In this document: positions 6,895-12,442 of the stretch, in pieces
Layout: each line of letters begins with the position of its first letter
Numbering within the stretch: position 1 is the stretch's first letter
Source: Anaerolineales bacterium
GTDB taxonomy: Bacteria; Chloroflexota; Anaerolineae; Anaerolineales; Villigracilaceae
DNA length: 12,442 nt
Direction: 5' to 3'
NCBI GenBank assembly: GCA_016789485.1
Contig: JAEURE010000044.1
Location: 1 to 12,442 of the forward strand
The notes under the pieces: model-generated
The model's database searches: none
Told to the model about the DNA's origin: nothing
The model's input: only the letters and a program-made list of their open reading frames with translations
Made by a program: the position numbers and the translations under genes

Positions 6895-7725
6895 TTAAGG
6901 GAAGTAGGGATTGCCGTTGGAATTGGAGTTCGGGTCAACGGTGGGCGGCTCGGTGGCGGCTGGCGGCTGAGTGGCTGGGTCCGATTCCTTGCTGGGCTCC
7001 GTCTTTACACAGGTTGCACCGTCGAAGCTGAAGTTATTAACCTCATTACCATCCACAGTGACGATGATCTTGGCAGGGAACTTGGTGCCCGCAGGCAGGG
7101 AGCAGGAGTACAGGCTCGGATTGTTGGCTGGAATGGAGCATTTGACCTGCGTCCCATTGATCGAGAGCGCGACGTCTTTGCCATTGATATCCAGCACGGG
7201 TTGGAAAAGAGTGAAATTAATGAAGCCTTCGGTGGTGTAACAGGCAGTCACATCGCCGGAGAGCAAAGGCTGGCGGATAAGCAGGTTCGGGGGCTGGACG
7301 ATAATCGGCTGTTCCTGCGCACCTTCGGGAGCAGGCGTGAGAGTATCAGTGGGCGCAGCAGTGGCAGTCGGCGAAGGTTCTGCTTTCACCATCGCTTCGG
7401 CTGAACAGTATTGGGAAAGGAAAGCCGTTTTTTCATCCACAGGTATGGAGAATGGCGGCTGTGAATAGAGATCAAACTTTACCTGGCTATTATCCGGGCA
7501 GGTGAGAGTACATGCCCAAACCGAACGAGAGGCAGGCATTCCGCCCCCTTCAGCAGTATCAGCGTATTCCGTATAGAATTTACAGCTCCCAACTCTTGAG
7601 CCGTCGGCGAACATGATAGGGCTGGCATTGCTGCCAAAAATATCTGGCGAGCAGCGGCAGACGGTGACGAGGATGGCGGTAAATACAAAGAACAGGGCGC
7701 GGCGCCTTCGGAACAGTCGTGGCAT
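6895..7725 (-). CDS. Cysteine-rich secreted or lipid-anchored protein of unknown function
   Basis: The 276-residue product begins MPRLFRRRRA followed by a hydrophobic stretch to about residue 22, a signal sequence with a strongly basic n-region. The next residues, VCRCS, put Cys23 and Cys25 at the likely cleavage point, but neither site fits the lipobox well, so lipidation is uncertain. Ten cysteines are visible in all (23, 25, 48, 72, 76, 107, 162, 196, 208 and 239), and several could be paired outside the cell. A Thr/Pro/Ala-rich linker (about 115-140) separates two globular regions. The second (about 145-240) looks like a beta-rich domain (VDGNEVNNFSFDG). The C-terminus is a Pro/Thr then Asn/Ser-rich tail. 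I recognise no family. AGGAG at plus-strand 7733-7737 sets the start. It has its own promoter and terminator. Confidence 0.68.
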   Translation of the reverse strand: MPRLFRRRRALFFVFTAILVTVCRCSPDIFGSNASPIMFADGSRVGSCKFYTEYADTAEGGGMPASRSVWACTLTCPDNSQVKFDLYSQPPFSIPVDEKTAFLSQYCSAEAMVKAEPSPTATAAPTDTLTPAPEGAQEQPIIVQPPNLLIRQPLLSGDVTACYTTEGFINFTLFQPVLDINGKDVALSINGTQVKCSIPANNPSLYSCSLPAGTKFPAKIIVTVDGNEVNNFSFDGATCVKTEPSKESDPATQPPAATEPPTVDPNSNSNGNPYFP

Positions 7726-7766
7726 GGATGCTCTCCTATAAAGTGGTCTGGTGCGCGTGGTACTGT

Positions 7767-7794
7767 TTTATATGGAAATTAGTTGTTGTTTCAA
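7767..7794 (-). promoter_or_regulatory. Promoter of the Cys-rich secreted protein gene
   Basis: On the minus strand, TTGAAA (7794-7789) is separated by 16 bases from TATAAA (7772-7767), close to the vegetative sigma consensus and about 42 bases before the start codon. The -35 box lies inside one arm of the inverted repeat at 7789-7811. Confidence 0.6.
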
Positions 7795-7811
7795 CCCGAA
7801 AAGGGTTGAAA
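7789..7811. promoter_or_regulatory. Inverted repeat overlapping the -35 box, possible operator
   Basis: TTTCAACCC (7789-7797) and GGGTTGAAA (7803-7811) form a perfect 9-bp dyad around GAAAA. Its left arm covers the -35 hexamer of the minus-strand promoter, and there is no following T-tract on either strand. This fits a repressor or activator site better than a terminator. The regulator is unknown. Confidence 0.5.
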
Positions 7812-7918
7812 AGATGTGTTTGATGACCGGATCGAGAGCCACGGGAGTATAAAGAAAAACTCGTAGTGACTTTCAATTAAGACAAATCACATCAGGTTTA
7901 GTTGTTACAAATGGCACT

Positions 7919-7956
7919 TGTATTGACATTTGACGGCAAGTACGCTGTGGTTGACA
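7919..7956 (+). promoter_or_regulatory. Likely promoter region of the NA37 operon with repeated TTGAC boxes
   Basis: Three TTGAC motifs occur at 7923, 7930 and 7951, within 90 bases of the NA37-like gene start. One possible pairing is TTGTAT (7919-7924), 16 bases, TACGCT (7941-7946). TTGACA at 7923 has only a poor -10 partner. The promoter position is therefore uncertain, and the repeated boxes may instead be a regulator site. Confidence 0.35.
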
Positions 7957-8005
7957 GCCCGAGACTGTGAAGCGGCGGGTGCTTTTCCCGCAGATGGAGG
8001 TTAGG

Positions 8006-9106
8006 ATGCGATCTCTACGCAAAGTGGTTGTAACAGAAGCGATCATCCATATTCTGGAAGAGAATGCGGGGAAAAAGATCATTTCGGAACGCACCGTTCC
8101 GCTAAAGAACAATGAAAATCTTTCCGTATACTTCGAAAAGCTAATTCAAGAAGCCAGTGAAGAGGGCGCGGCGCGGGCAGCCACCTTCACCATTTCCGAT
8201 GCCGACCCCAACGAGATGTTCGAATTATGCATGAAGATGTTTAGGAATCCGAAGGCGTTTATCCCCGGCTCCAAGGTGCTCGGCGAAAAATTCTATCAGA
8301 TCATGGAGTCAAACGAGAACATTGGGGATGGAGACCTGGTGGTATGCCGCTTCGGCGCGGATTCCGAATCAGGCAGGGACTTTCTCGCCATTATGAAACT
8401 GCTTCCCGTTGGGGCATACAGGAACGTACAGAAAGGGAAAGCGGGTTCGGGGCAGATGTATGTTGACCTTGAGGTGGATCCCTTTATCTTCCCCAAGGAT
8501 ATCAACGTGCTGCAGAAGGTTGCTCTTATCAGCAAGCCGCCCACCAAAGACAGGGCTCCCGATGTGCTGCTGCTGGATAAGCAAGACAAGCGCGGAGCCG
8601 TTGCCAAGTTCTTCAAGACCTTTTTGGATGTAGAGTTCGTGCGCGACAACGCCGAGTTGACCCTGAACCTGTACAACTGCCTGATCCACAGCCTGAACGA
8701 TATGCGCGAGACCCTGACCCCCGAACTGGACAAGTATCTTGGGGATAGGATCTATCAGATATTCACCGATCAGGGCACTGCCGTATTGACCAAAAAGGGC
8801 TTTCTGGATCTGTATGAATGGGCGGAAGGGTTGGATGCGCCGCCCACGGTCAGGAGCTGGTTCGCGAAGGATCTAAAACTCGAATTCCTAAATACAAAAA
8901 AGATATTTCTCGATCTTAAGTTGGTGGAAAGATACACCAAACAGCGCGCCTTCAATGGGCAGGTGGGTTCCAGATTTCACGTGGAGACAGGCAGCTATAA
9001 CGATCTTGTCCAAAGTGTGCGCTATGTGGCGAACCAGCCCGGCGTGCCGCCGTACTTCGAAGTGCTTATCCACACCTCCACCTGGCGCGAAGATACGAAG
9101 AGGTAG
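8006..9106 (+). CDS. Nucleoid-associated protein, NA37/YejK (NdpA)-like
   Basis: The 366-residue protein follows the NA37 pattern. An N-terminal segment VTEAIIHILEEN (about 9-20) is followed by FIPGSKVLGEKFYQIM (about 86-101) and then GDGDLVVCRF (about 107-116). Next come the core strand/helix FLAIMKL, an acidic VDLEVDP stretch, and LLLDKQDKRGAVAKFFKTFLDV (about 190-212), matching the LxxLKGRxGRKVADFFMDFLG region of E. coli YejK. Members of the family bind the bacterial nucleoid; their precise role is poorly known. I chose the ATG at 8006 because GGAGG (7996-8000) sits 5 bases upstream. An in-frame GTG at 7967 and an ATG at 7994 would add 13 or 4 residues and have no comparable site. It is two bases from the next gene, so the two are almost certainly one operon. 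The family call rests on motif order, not on a search. Confidence 0.68.
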   Translation: MRSLRKVVVTEAIIHILEENAGKKIISERTVPLKNNENLSVYFEKLIQEASEEGAARAATFTISDADPNEMFELCMKMFRNPKAFIPGSKVLGEKFYQIMESNENIGDGDLVVCRFGADSESGRDFLAIMKLLPVGAYRNVQKGKAGSGQMYVDLEVDPFIFPKDINVLQKVALISKPPTKDRAPDVLLLDKQDKRGAVAKFFKTFLDVEFVRDNAELTLNLYNCLIHSLNDMRETLTPELDKYLGDRIYQIFTDQGTAVLTKKGFLDLYEWAEGLDAPPTVRSWFAKDLKLEFLNTKKIFLDLKLVERYTKQRAFNGQVGSRFHVETGSYNDLVQSVRYVANQPGVPPYFEVLIHTSTWREDTKR

Positions 9107-9108
9107 CC

Positions 9109-10737
9109 ATGTTCGAGGATGTCGTCCCTGCGCTGAAGGAATTTTTCGCAGTGATCGGGTTGGACCCGCAGCGCCTGCCTGATTACGAGGGATTTCACAA
9201 GCTAAGCGTTCAAATATATAGATTGCCAGCTGCACAGGCAGCTAAATTCGACCTGCGCCATTTCACAAGGATCGCACAGGTCTTCACAGGTTGTTTTACC
9301 TGTCAGTTCATCCTGCATCAAGATGACCTGGAACCTCCCGAAGAGAATCCTGTCATACTATCCATCCCCCCTGTCCCGAGTCAGGCAGACCTTGACAGGT
9401 TCCATGAGCGCATCGAAGAAGTTAATTCGGTTGAGTTTTCTTTTCAGCTCGACAAAAGGAAATTACTGGAAAGGCAGGGCATTTCCGCGCCTAATACAAA
9501 CTTTTTTCTGTACTTGTTCCCCGTCGCGCTCACCCGCTTCCTGAGCGGCGCAACCCTGACTGGCGAACCCTGCAGCGCCTACGACAGTTTGAAAATGTTC
9601 GAAGAGAATCTCTGGCATGGGATGCCCAATGAAGTGGACGAGAAAGCGGTCATCCTTGTGCTCGGTCATGACATCCAGCTCAATGGTGATCACTTCGCGC
9701 TGCTCGGCGGGACCTACCTCATACACTGGCAGGCAGCCGCGGCCACAGACGGTGTGCCCGCGGCGCAATCAAACTCGATCTACGAGATCTGCCGCGCGAA
9801 TATCTTTTGGGACAACCGCTGGGTTACCCGCCTGACCCCGCCCAAATTAAAAATCAACGATGGTGTTTGGAAACAGGATGACCCGATGGTCTCTGCGCTT
9901 CAGATCCAACTCTTCAACCTGATCGTGCTCTTTACCGCCAGCCGCGTTGCTGGCAGCGGCGAGGATTGGATCGCCACCTATGCCAGTTCCCTCGGCATTG
10001 GGGATGTGACACTGTACGCCCCCGCCCGCCTGCCGCTGGAGCCGCGCCTGTCTGCCGATGTCAATTCGTTTTATGAAATATTTAGCTGGGCATATTTTTC
10101 ACAGTGGACACGCGACCATATCGCATTCGTGCAGGGCACGCTGGCAGAGGAATTGACGCACAACCCGCTTGAAGATGCCCGCAAGGTGCTGCTTGAGCGT
10201 GCGAAGATGCTCAAAGCCAGCCTGGATGTTCGCTGGGACAATTTTATTCGCGAGAAATTACAAGCCTACTCAAAGGAGGAACAAGCCCTGGAAAGCGCGG
10301 TGGTGGAGATCATCGACGCATTTGGCGAGCGGGTGACCGCCATGGGAAAATCCGTTTCGGATGCAATGCTGACCGCCGTAGCCGCGCTGTTGGGTTCTTT
10401 TGTGGCGGCAGGCTTTGGCAGCGAACGGTTCAACCCCTTCATCTTTCGCGTCGGCATGCTGGTGTATTCAGGGTATGTGCTCATCTTTCCTTTCTTGTAC
10501 AACATGATCGCGCAGTGGCGTCAATACAATATGCTAAAGGGCGGCATCCTCGGGCGCATGGAACGGCTCAGGCAGAAACTATCCATGGAGCGAATGAATG
10601 AGATCGCGGGCAGGTGGTTCGAACAGAGCGACCGTAATTTTCAGCTTTGGTTCTGGCTGACGACCGCCATCTATATTTTTGTGATCCTGCTCGGCTTCGC
10701 CGCGGCATTTATAGTCCCGAAGCTGATCGGCGGATAA
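9109..10737 (+). CDS. Uncharacterised protein: large soluble N-terminal region with C-terminal membrane helices
   Basis: I do not recognise this 542-residue protein. Residues 1 to about 415 are soluble and mixed alpha/beta, without a signal peptide. Recognisable landmarks are VILVLGHDIQLNGDHFALLGG (about 181-201) and a charged helical stretch (about 340-410, rich in E, K and R) that may be coiled coil. Three hydrophobic segments follow: about 419-437, 445-467 and 513-537. Between the last two is a strongly basic amphipathic stretch (MLKGGILGRMERLRQKLSM). By the positive-inside rule this stretch, and hence the N-terminal region, is cytoplasmic. The layout, a cytosolic domain on a membrane bundle, is common in sensors, channels and antiviral effectors, but no known family motif is seen. 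The start ATG lies two bases after the stop of the NA37-like gene, indicating coupled translation and a joint role. A strong terminator ends the operon 10 bases downstream. Confidence 0.72.
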   Translation: MFEDVVPALKEFFAVIGLDPQRLPDYEGFHKLSVQIYRLPAAQAAKFDLRHFTRIAQVFTGCFTCQFILHQDDLEPPEENPVILSIPPVPSQADLDRFHERIEEVNSVEFSFQLDKRKLLERQGISAPNTNFFLYLFPVALTRFLSGATLTGEPCSAYDSLKMFEENLWHGMPNEVDEKAVILVLGHDIQLNGDHFALLGGTYLIHWQAAAATDGVPAAQSNSIYEICRANIFWDNRWVTRLTPPKLKINDGVWKQDDPMVSALQIQLFNLIVLFTASRVAGSGEDWIATYASSLGIGDVTLYAPARLPLEPRLSADVNSFYEIFSWAYFSQWTRDHIAFVQGTLAEELTHNPLEDARKVLLERAKMLKASLDVRWDNFIREKLQAYSKEEQALESAVVEIIDAFGERVTAMGKSVSDAMLTAVAALLGSFVAAGFGSERFNPFIFRVGMLVYSGYVLIFPFLYNMIAQWRQYNMLKGGILGRMERLRQKLSMERMNEIAGRWFEQSDRNFQLWFWLTTAIYIFVILLGFAAAFIVPKLIGG

Positions 10738-10747
10738 ATAAATCGCT

Positions 10748-10797
10748 TTCAAAAACAAAACAGCCATGCGCAGGTACATGGCTGTTTTGTTTTTGAA
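10748..10797 (+). terminator. Rho-independent terminator of the NA37/membrane-protein operon
   Basis: A perfect 21-bp inverted repeat (10748-10768 and 10777-10797) has an 8-base loop, and the right arm contains TTTTGTTTTT. It starts 10 bases after the stop codon. No gene is visible between here and 10994. Confidence 0.92.
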
Positions 10798-10815
10798 GCA
10801 CGGAGCCGAGCCTAT

Positions 10816-10918
10816 CTTCACTGAGATCGAGTCGTTTCTTCACAAGAATTGAATCGATTCTTCACTAGAGTCGACTCTATTCTTCACTAGAATCGAATCG
10901 GTTCTTCACAGGAAACTG
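10816..10918. repeat. 22-bp tandem repeat, about 4.5 copies, with palindromic TCGA cores
   Basis: Four units of exactly 22 bases start at 10816, 10838, 10860 and 10882, and a decaying fifth at 10904. Every unit begins CTTCAC. The middle of each unit is variable but keeps a RATCGA-like core. Unit 3 contains the perfect palindrome AGAGTCGACTCT (10867-10878), and GAATCGATTC spans the junction of units 2 and 3. There are no unique spacers, so this is not a CRISPR array. Confidence 0.88.
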
Positions 10919-10955
10919 CTTTGCCTACCTGAAACAAAGATGCAAGGTGCAAGGG

Positions 10956-10986
10956 TTGACGATTACACGAAGGCGTCGGGTATACT
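10956..10986 (+). promoter_or_regulatory. Probable promoter: TTGACG-N19-TATACT
   Basis: TTGACG at 10956-10961 and TATACT at 10981-10986 are separated by 19 bases, slightly long but plausible. They lie upstream of the small truncated ORF. An in-frame ATG at 10994 would fall almost at the transcription start (leaderless). The ATG at 11027 has a GAGGAA site. Confidence 0.5.
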
Positions 10987-11026
10987 TGGGAATATGAGCG
11001 GGGAACGCCCTGCCGAGGAACTTTTT

Positions 11027-11182
11027 ATGAATAAAGAAGCCAAAGCACGAATCAAAATCAATAAACCTCCAACTGAGCATGCCATTGTCTACAGCAATTG
11101 GGAGTTGATCCGCTTGTATGAGGAGAAGGTCAAGAAGGTGATCCCCGCAAGGGGGCGATGTGAGCGGGTGTGGGAGGGATGA
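11027..11182 (+). pseudogene. Small ORF, probable truncated gene remnant, abutting a palindromic element
   Basis: A 51-residue reading frame begins at an ATG with GAGGAA 6 bases upstream (11015-11020); an in-frame ATG at 10994 is an alternative. Its end, NWELIRLYEEKVKKVI...ERVWEG, matches a second copy at 11710-11773 that reads NQKLIRIYEEKVKKVIERVWE. In this copy an 18-base in-frame insertion (11143-11160) adds PARGRC. The stop codon lies two bases from the left end of the palindromic element at 11184, so the element's arrival, or a rearrangement with it, may have cut the gene short. It has a plausible promoter. I do not recognise the family, and it might instead be a genuine small protein. 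Confidence 0.45.
11096..11177. repeat. Diverged direct repeat, copy 1 (with 18-base insertion)
   Basis: Bases 11096-11142 match 11710-11756 at 37 of 47 positions. Bases 11161-11177 match 11757-11773 exactly (17 of 17). The 18 bases between them (11143-11160, CCCCGCAAGGGGG plus CGATG) are absent from copy 2 and can form a small hairpin. Confidence 0.8.
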
Positions 11183-11183
11183 C

Positions 11184-11285
11184 CATGTCGTTGCGAGACG
11201 GTGCGCGAAGCGTCCGTCGAAGCACCCCCTGTTTCATGGGGAGATTGCTTCGGGGAAAGTGCAAGAGCGTCCTCGCAACGACATG
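11184..11285. mobile_element. MITE-like palindromic repeat with 14-bp terminal inverted repeats
   Basis: CATGTCGTTGCGAG (11184-11197) and CTCGCAACGACATG (11272-11285) are perfect inverted repeats bounding a 102-base element. Internal complementarity (GAAGCA 11219-11224 with TGCTTC 11246-11251, and CCCC with GGGG inside it) would give a long branched hairpin. It carries no ORF of its own. The layout, with TTGCGAG ends and inner GAAGCA/TGCTTC arms, resembles dispersed repeats I know from Chloroflexota and other genomes, which are thought to be moved in trans. No clear target-site duplication is visible. Confidence 0.75.
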
Positions 11286-11304
11286 CTAAGAAAGGACAAT
11301 TTCA

Positions 11305-11649
11305 ATGAAAATTTCAATCCGAGATGTTCAGGTAGGTCGCTTCTTCGTGAAAACGTATCAGGTTCGGGAAATTGTCAAAGATCTTGGTTATGATGTCCAG
11401 TACCGAGAATATGACTTTGACACAGGCGAACCGCAACCTTTTCTCCCAGGGCAGTGCAGTAAAGAACACATCACCCGCTGGGCCGTGCGCGAATGCGCAC
11501 CCGAAGAAGTTGCGAGAATGAAACGCGATTGGGCTGATGCTGTACAGGAAGAGATTGGTAATGAATATGTTAGAAATTTACTCAATGCAATCCCTTACGA
11601 AGTTTTGATTAATGAGATGCGGCGTAGAGGGCTGTCTTTGGATGAATAG
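11305..11649 (+). CDS. Small hypothetical protein
   Basis: This 114-residue soluble protein has no signal or membrane segment. The N-terminal 45 residues look beta-rich (SIRDVQVGRFFVKTYQVREIV, then VQYREYDF). The middle has CSKEHITRWAVREC, with Cys51 and Cys64, and the C-terminal part is helical and charged (RMKRDWADAVQEE, YEVLINEMRRRGLSLDE). I do not recognise the family; no catalytic motif is evident. AAAGGA (11291-11296) sits 8 bases before the ATG. It begins 20 bases after the palindromic element, so it may have been separated from an upstream promoter by that element or now rely on it. No terminator is obvious after it. Confidence 0.65.
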   Translation: MKISIRDVQVGRFFVKTYQVREIVKDLGYDVQYREYDFDTGEPQPFLPGQCSKEHITRWAVRECAPEEVARMKRDWADAVQEEIGNEYVRNLLNAIPYEVLINEMRRRGLSLDE

Positions 11650-11844
11650 ATTGCTTTGGGTTGGCGCTCTCGCACTAAAATGAAATACCTCGAGCGCGGG
11701 CGGTCAGGTAATCAGAAGTTGATTCGGATTTACGAAGAGAAGGTCAAGAAGGTCATTGAGCGGGTGTGGGAGGTGTCCGTAGGACGGAGGGGGTTGCATC
11801 GAGCGCAAGTAGACATAAGTACATCAAACAGGAGGATCTTGGAT
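11650..11844. other. Intergenic stretch holding direct-repeat copy 2
   Basis: This stretch contains copy 2 of the repeat (11710-11773), which reads NQKLIRIYEEKVKKVIERVWE in the frame starting at ATG 11680. That frame stays open without a stop into the following lipoprotein gene. A GCGCTC/GAGCGC dyad (11664-11669 and 11692-11697) has a 22-base loop and no T-tract. No convincing promoter or terminator was found. Confidence 0.55.
11710..11773. repeat. Diverged direct repeat, copy 2
   Basis: This is the uninterrupted partner of the repeat at 11096-11177, about 600 bases away on the same strand and in a coding-like frame. The two copies flank the palindromic element and the small hypothetical gene. 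Confidence 0.8.
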
Positions 11845-12442
11845 ATGAGAAAATTTGGAGTGATGTTCATATTTATCTTTTTGGCAGCGTGTTCCACCGC
11901 CGAAGCAGGTACGCCAGCCAGCACGGCGGACACCCCGCACGCATCCACATCGATCTCAACACAGACAAGCATTCCTTCCACAGATACCCCAGCTCCCACA
12001 ATCCCACCTACTGCCTTACCAACCGCCATCGGGGGCGGCGGGGGAAAAATCGCTTTTACATCCGAGCGGGACGGTTCCTCGGAAATTTATGTAGTCAATG
12101 CTGACGGCAGCGGCCTGAGTCCATTGGCGAACGAGATCACTCCCAAATACGACCCGTCCTGGTCTCCTGACGGTGAGAAGATTGCATTTGGAACCAATGA
12201 CAACGACTCTGCAAGTCTTTACATCATGAATGCGGATGGCTCCAACCCCGTGAAATTGATCGATACGCACGATATCAGTACGTATGATTCGGCAACCTCG
12301 GATTGGCGATTTGAGGTTAGTCCAATCTGGTCACCCGATGGCACAAAGATCGCGTTTGAGGTTAGTTATTATATTGGCTGTTGTTCCAGCCATGGTTATA
12401 TTCACCTGGTGAATGCAGACGGCAGCGGTTTGGTCGGCAGCA
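11845..12442 (+). CDS. Lipoprotein with TolB/WD40-like (PD40) beta-propeller repeats, 3'-partial
   Basis: The frame runs open to the window end (199 complete codons visible). The start ATG has GGAGG at 11831-11835, 9 bases upstream. The product opens with a lipoprotein signal (MRKFGVMFIFIFLAAC, Cys16 lipidated) and a Thr/Ser/Pro spacer (about 17-62). A short Gly run (GGGGGK) leads into beta-propeller blades of the TolB/PD40 type. The repeated pattern is KIAFTSERDGSSEIYVVNAD followed by YDPSWSPDGEKIAF, LYIMNADGSNP, SPIWSPDGTKIAF and IHLVNADGSG, giving about two and a half blades so far. Such propellers mediate protein or glycan contacts outside the cell; this one is anchored to the membrane surface. 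The reading frame also continues upstream to 11680 without a stop, but the signal peptide and ribosome site favour 11845. Confidence 0.85.
   Translation, partial: MRKFGVMFIFIFLAACSTAEAGTPASTADTPHASTSISTQTSIPSTDTPAPTIPPTALPTAIGGGGGKIAFTSERDGSSEIYVVNADGSGLSPLANEITPKYDPSWSPDGEKIAFGTNDNDSASLYIMNADGSNPVKLIDTHDISTYDSATSDWRFEVSPIWSPDGTKIAFEVSYYIGCCSSHGYIHLVNADGSGLVGS

Noticed and set aside
7789..7811. Inverted repeat as a transcription terminator
   Set aside because: It is AT-rich at the base with no T-tract on either strand, no gene ends beside it, and it overlaps a promoter.
7967..8005. GTG start for the NA37-like gene
   Set aside because: It would add 13 residues (MKRRVLFPQMEVR) not needed by the family, with no ribosome-binding site, whereas GGAGG precedes the ATG at 8006.
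8006..10737. Calling the operon a Kiwa system
   Set aside because: Only the general layout (DNA-associated protein plus membrane protein) is similar. Sizes and membrane topology differ, and I see no sequence motif tying the pair to KwaA/KwaB.
10816..10918. CRISPR array
   Set aside because: The units are contiguous, with no unique spacers, and no cas genes are present.

Overview
The window looks like a piece of a Chloroflexota genome, most likely class Anaerolineae. This is inferred from three things. Several lipoproteins or secreted proteins have a lipobox or signal segment followed by a Thr/Pro-rich spacer. A lipoprotein carries TolB/WD40-like beta-propeller repeats. A dispersed palindromic repeat with TTGCGAG/CTCGCAA ends is present. 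No rRNA, tRNA or CRISPR array was seen, so the placement rests on style and not on a marker gene.

Region 1 (1-4525, plus strand) is a probable sulfur-oxyanion module. A multihaem c-type cytochrome resembling the octahaem tetrathionate reductase family is fused to a five-helix cytochrome b561-type membrane anchor; its 5' end probably lies outside the window. It is followed by a YeeE/YedE transporter split into two genes. The second half carries an extra C-terminal rhodanese-like domain that lacks the catalytic cysteine, and it ends in a Gly-Cys tail. A strong hairpin terminator closes the unit. The likely joint role is moving and reducing, or oxidising, thiosulfate- or tetrathionate-type compounds, with electrons exchanged with the quinone pool.

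Region 2 (4545-7811) holds surface and envelope genes. There is a small SH3-like lipoprotein on the plus strand. A two-gene minus-strand operon follows, of a polytopic membrane protein and a LiaF-like protein with a DUF2807 beta-helix domain. A minus-strand, cysteine-rich secreted protein of unknown role comes next; its promoter overlaps a perfect inverted repeat.

Region 3 (7919-10797, plus strand) is a tight two-gene operon: a NA37/YejK-like nucleoid-associated protein, then a large protein with a soluble N-terminal region and C-terminal membrane helices. I do not recognise the second protein. The pair is the best candidate here for an undescribed system, possibly one sensing DNA state and acting at the membrane. 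It ends in a 21-bp-stem terminator.

Region 4 (10816-12442) is repeat-rich and rearranged. It has about 4.5 copies of a 22-bp tandem repeat, a truncated small ORF, a roughly 100-bp palindromic MITE-like element, a small hypothetical gene and a second diverged copy of the truncated ORF fragment. A TolB-like lipoprotein runs off the end of the window.
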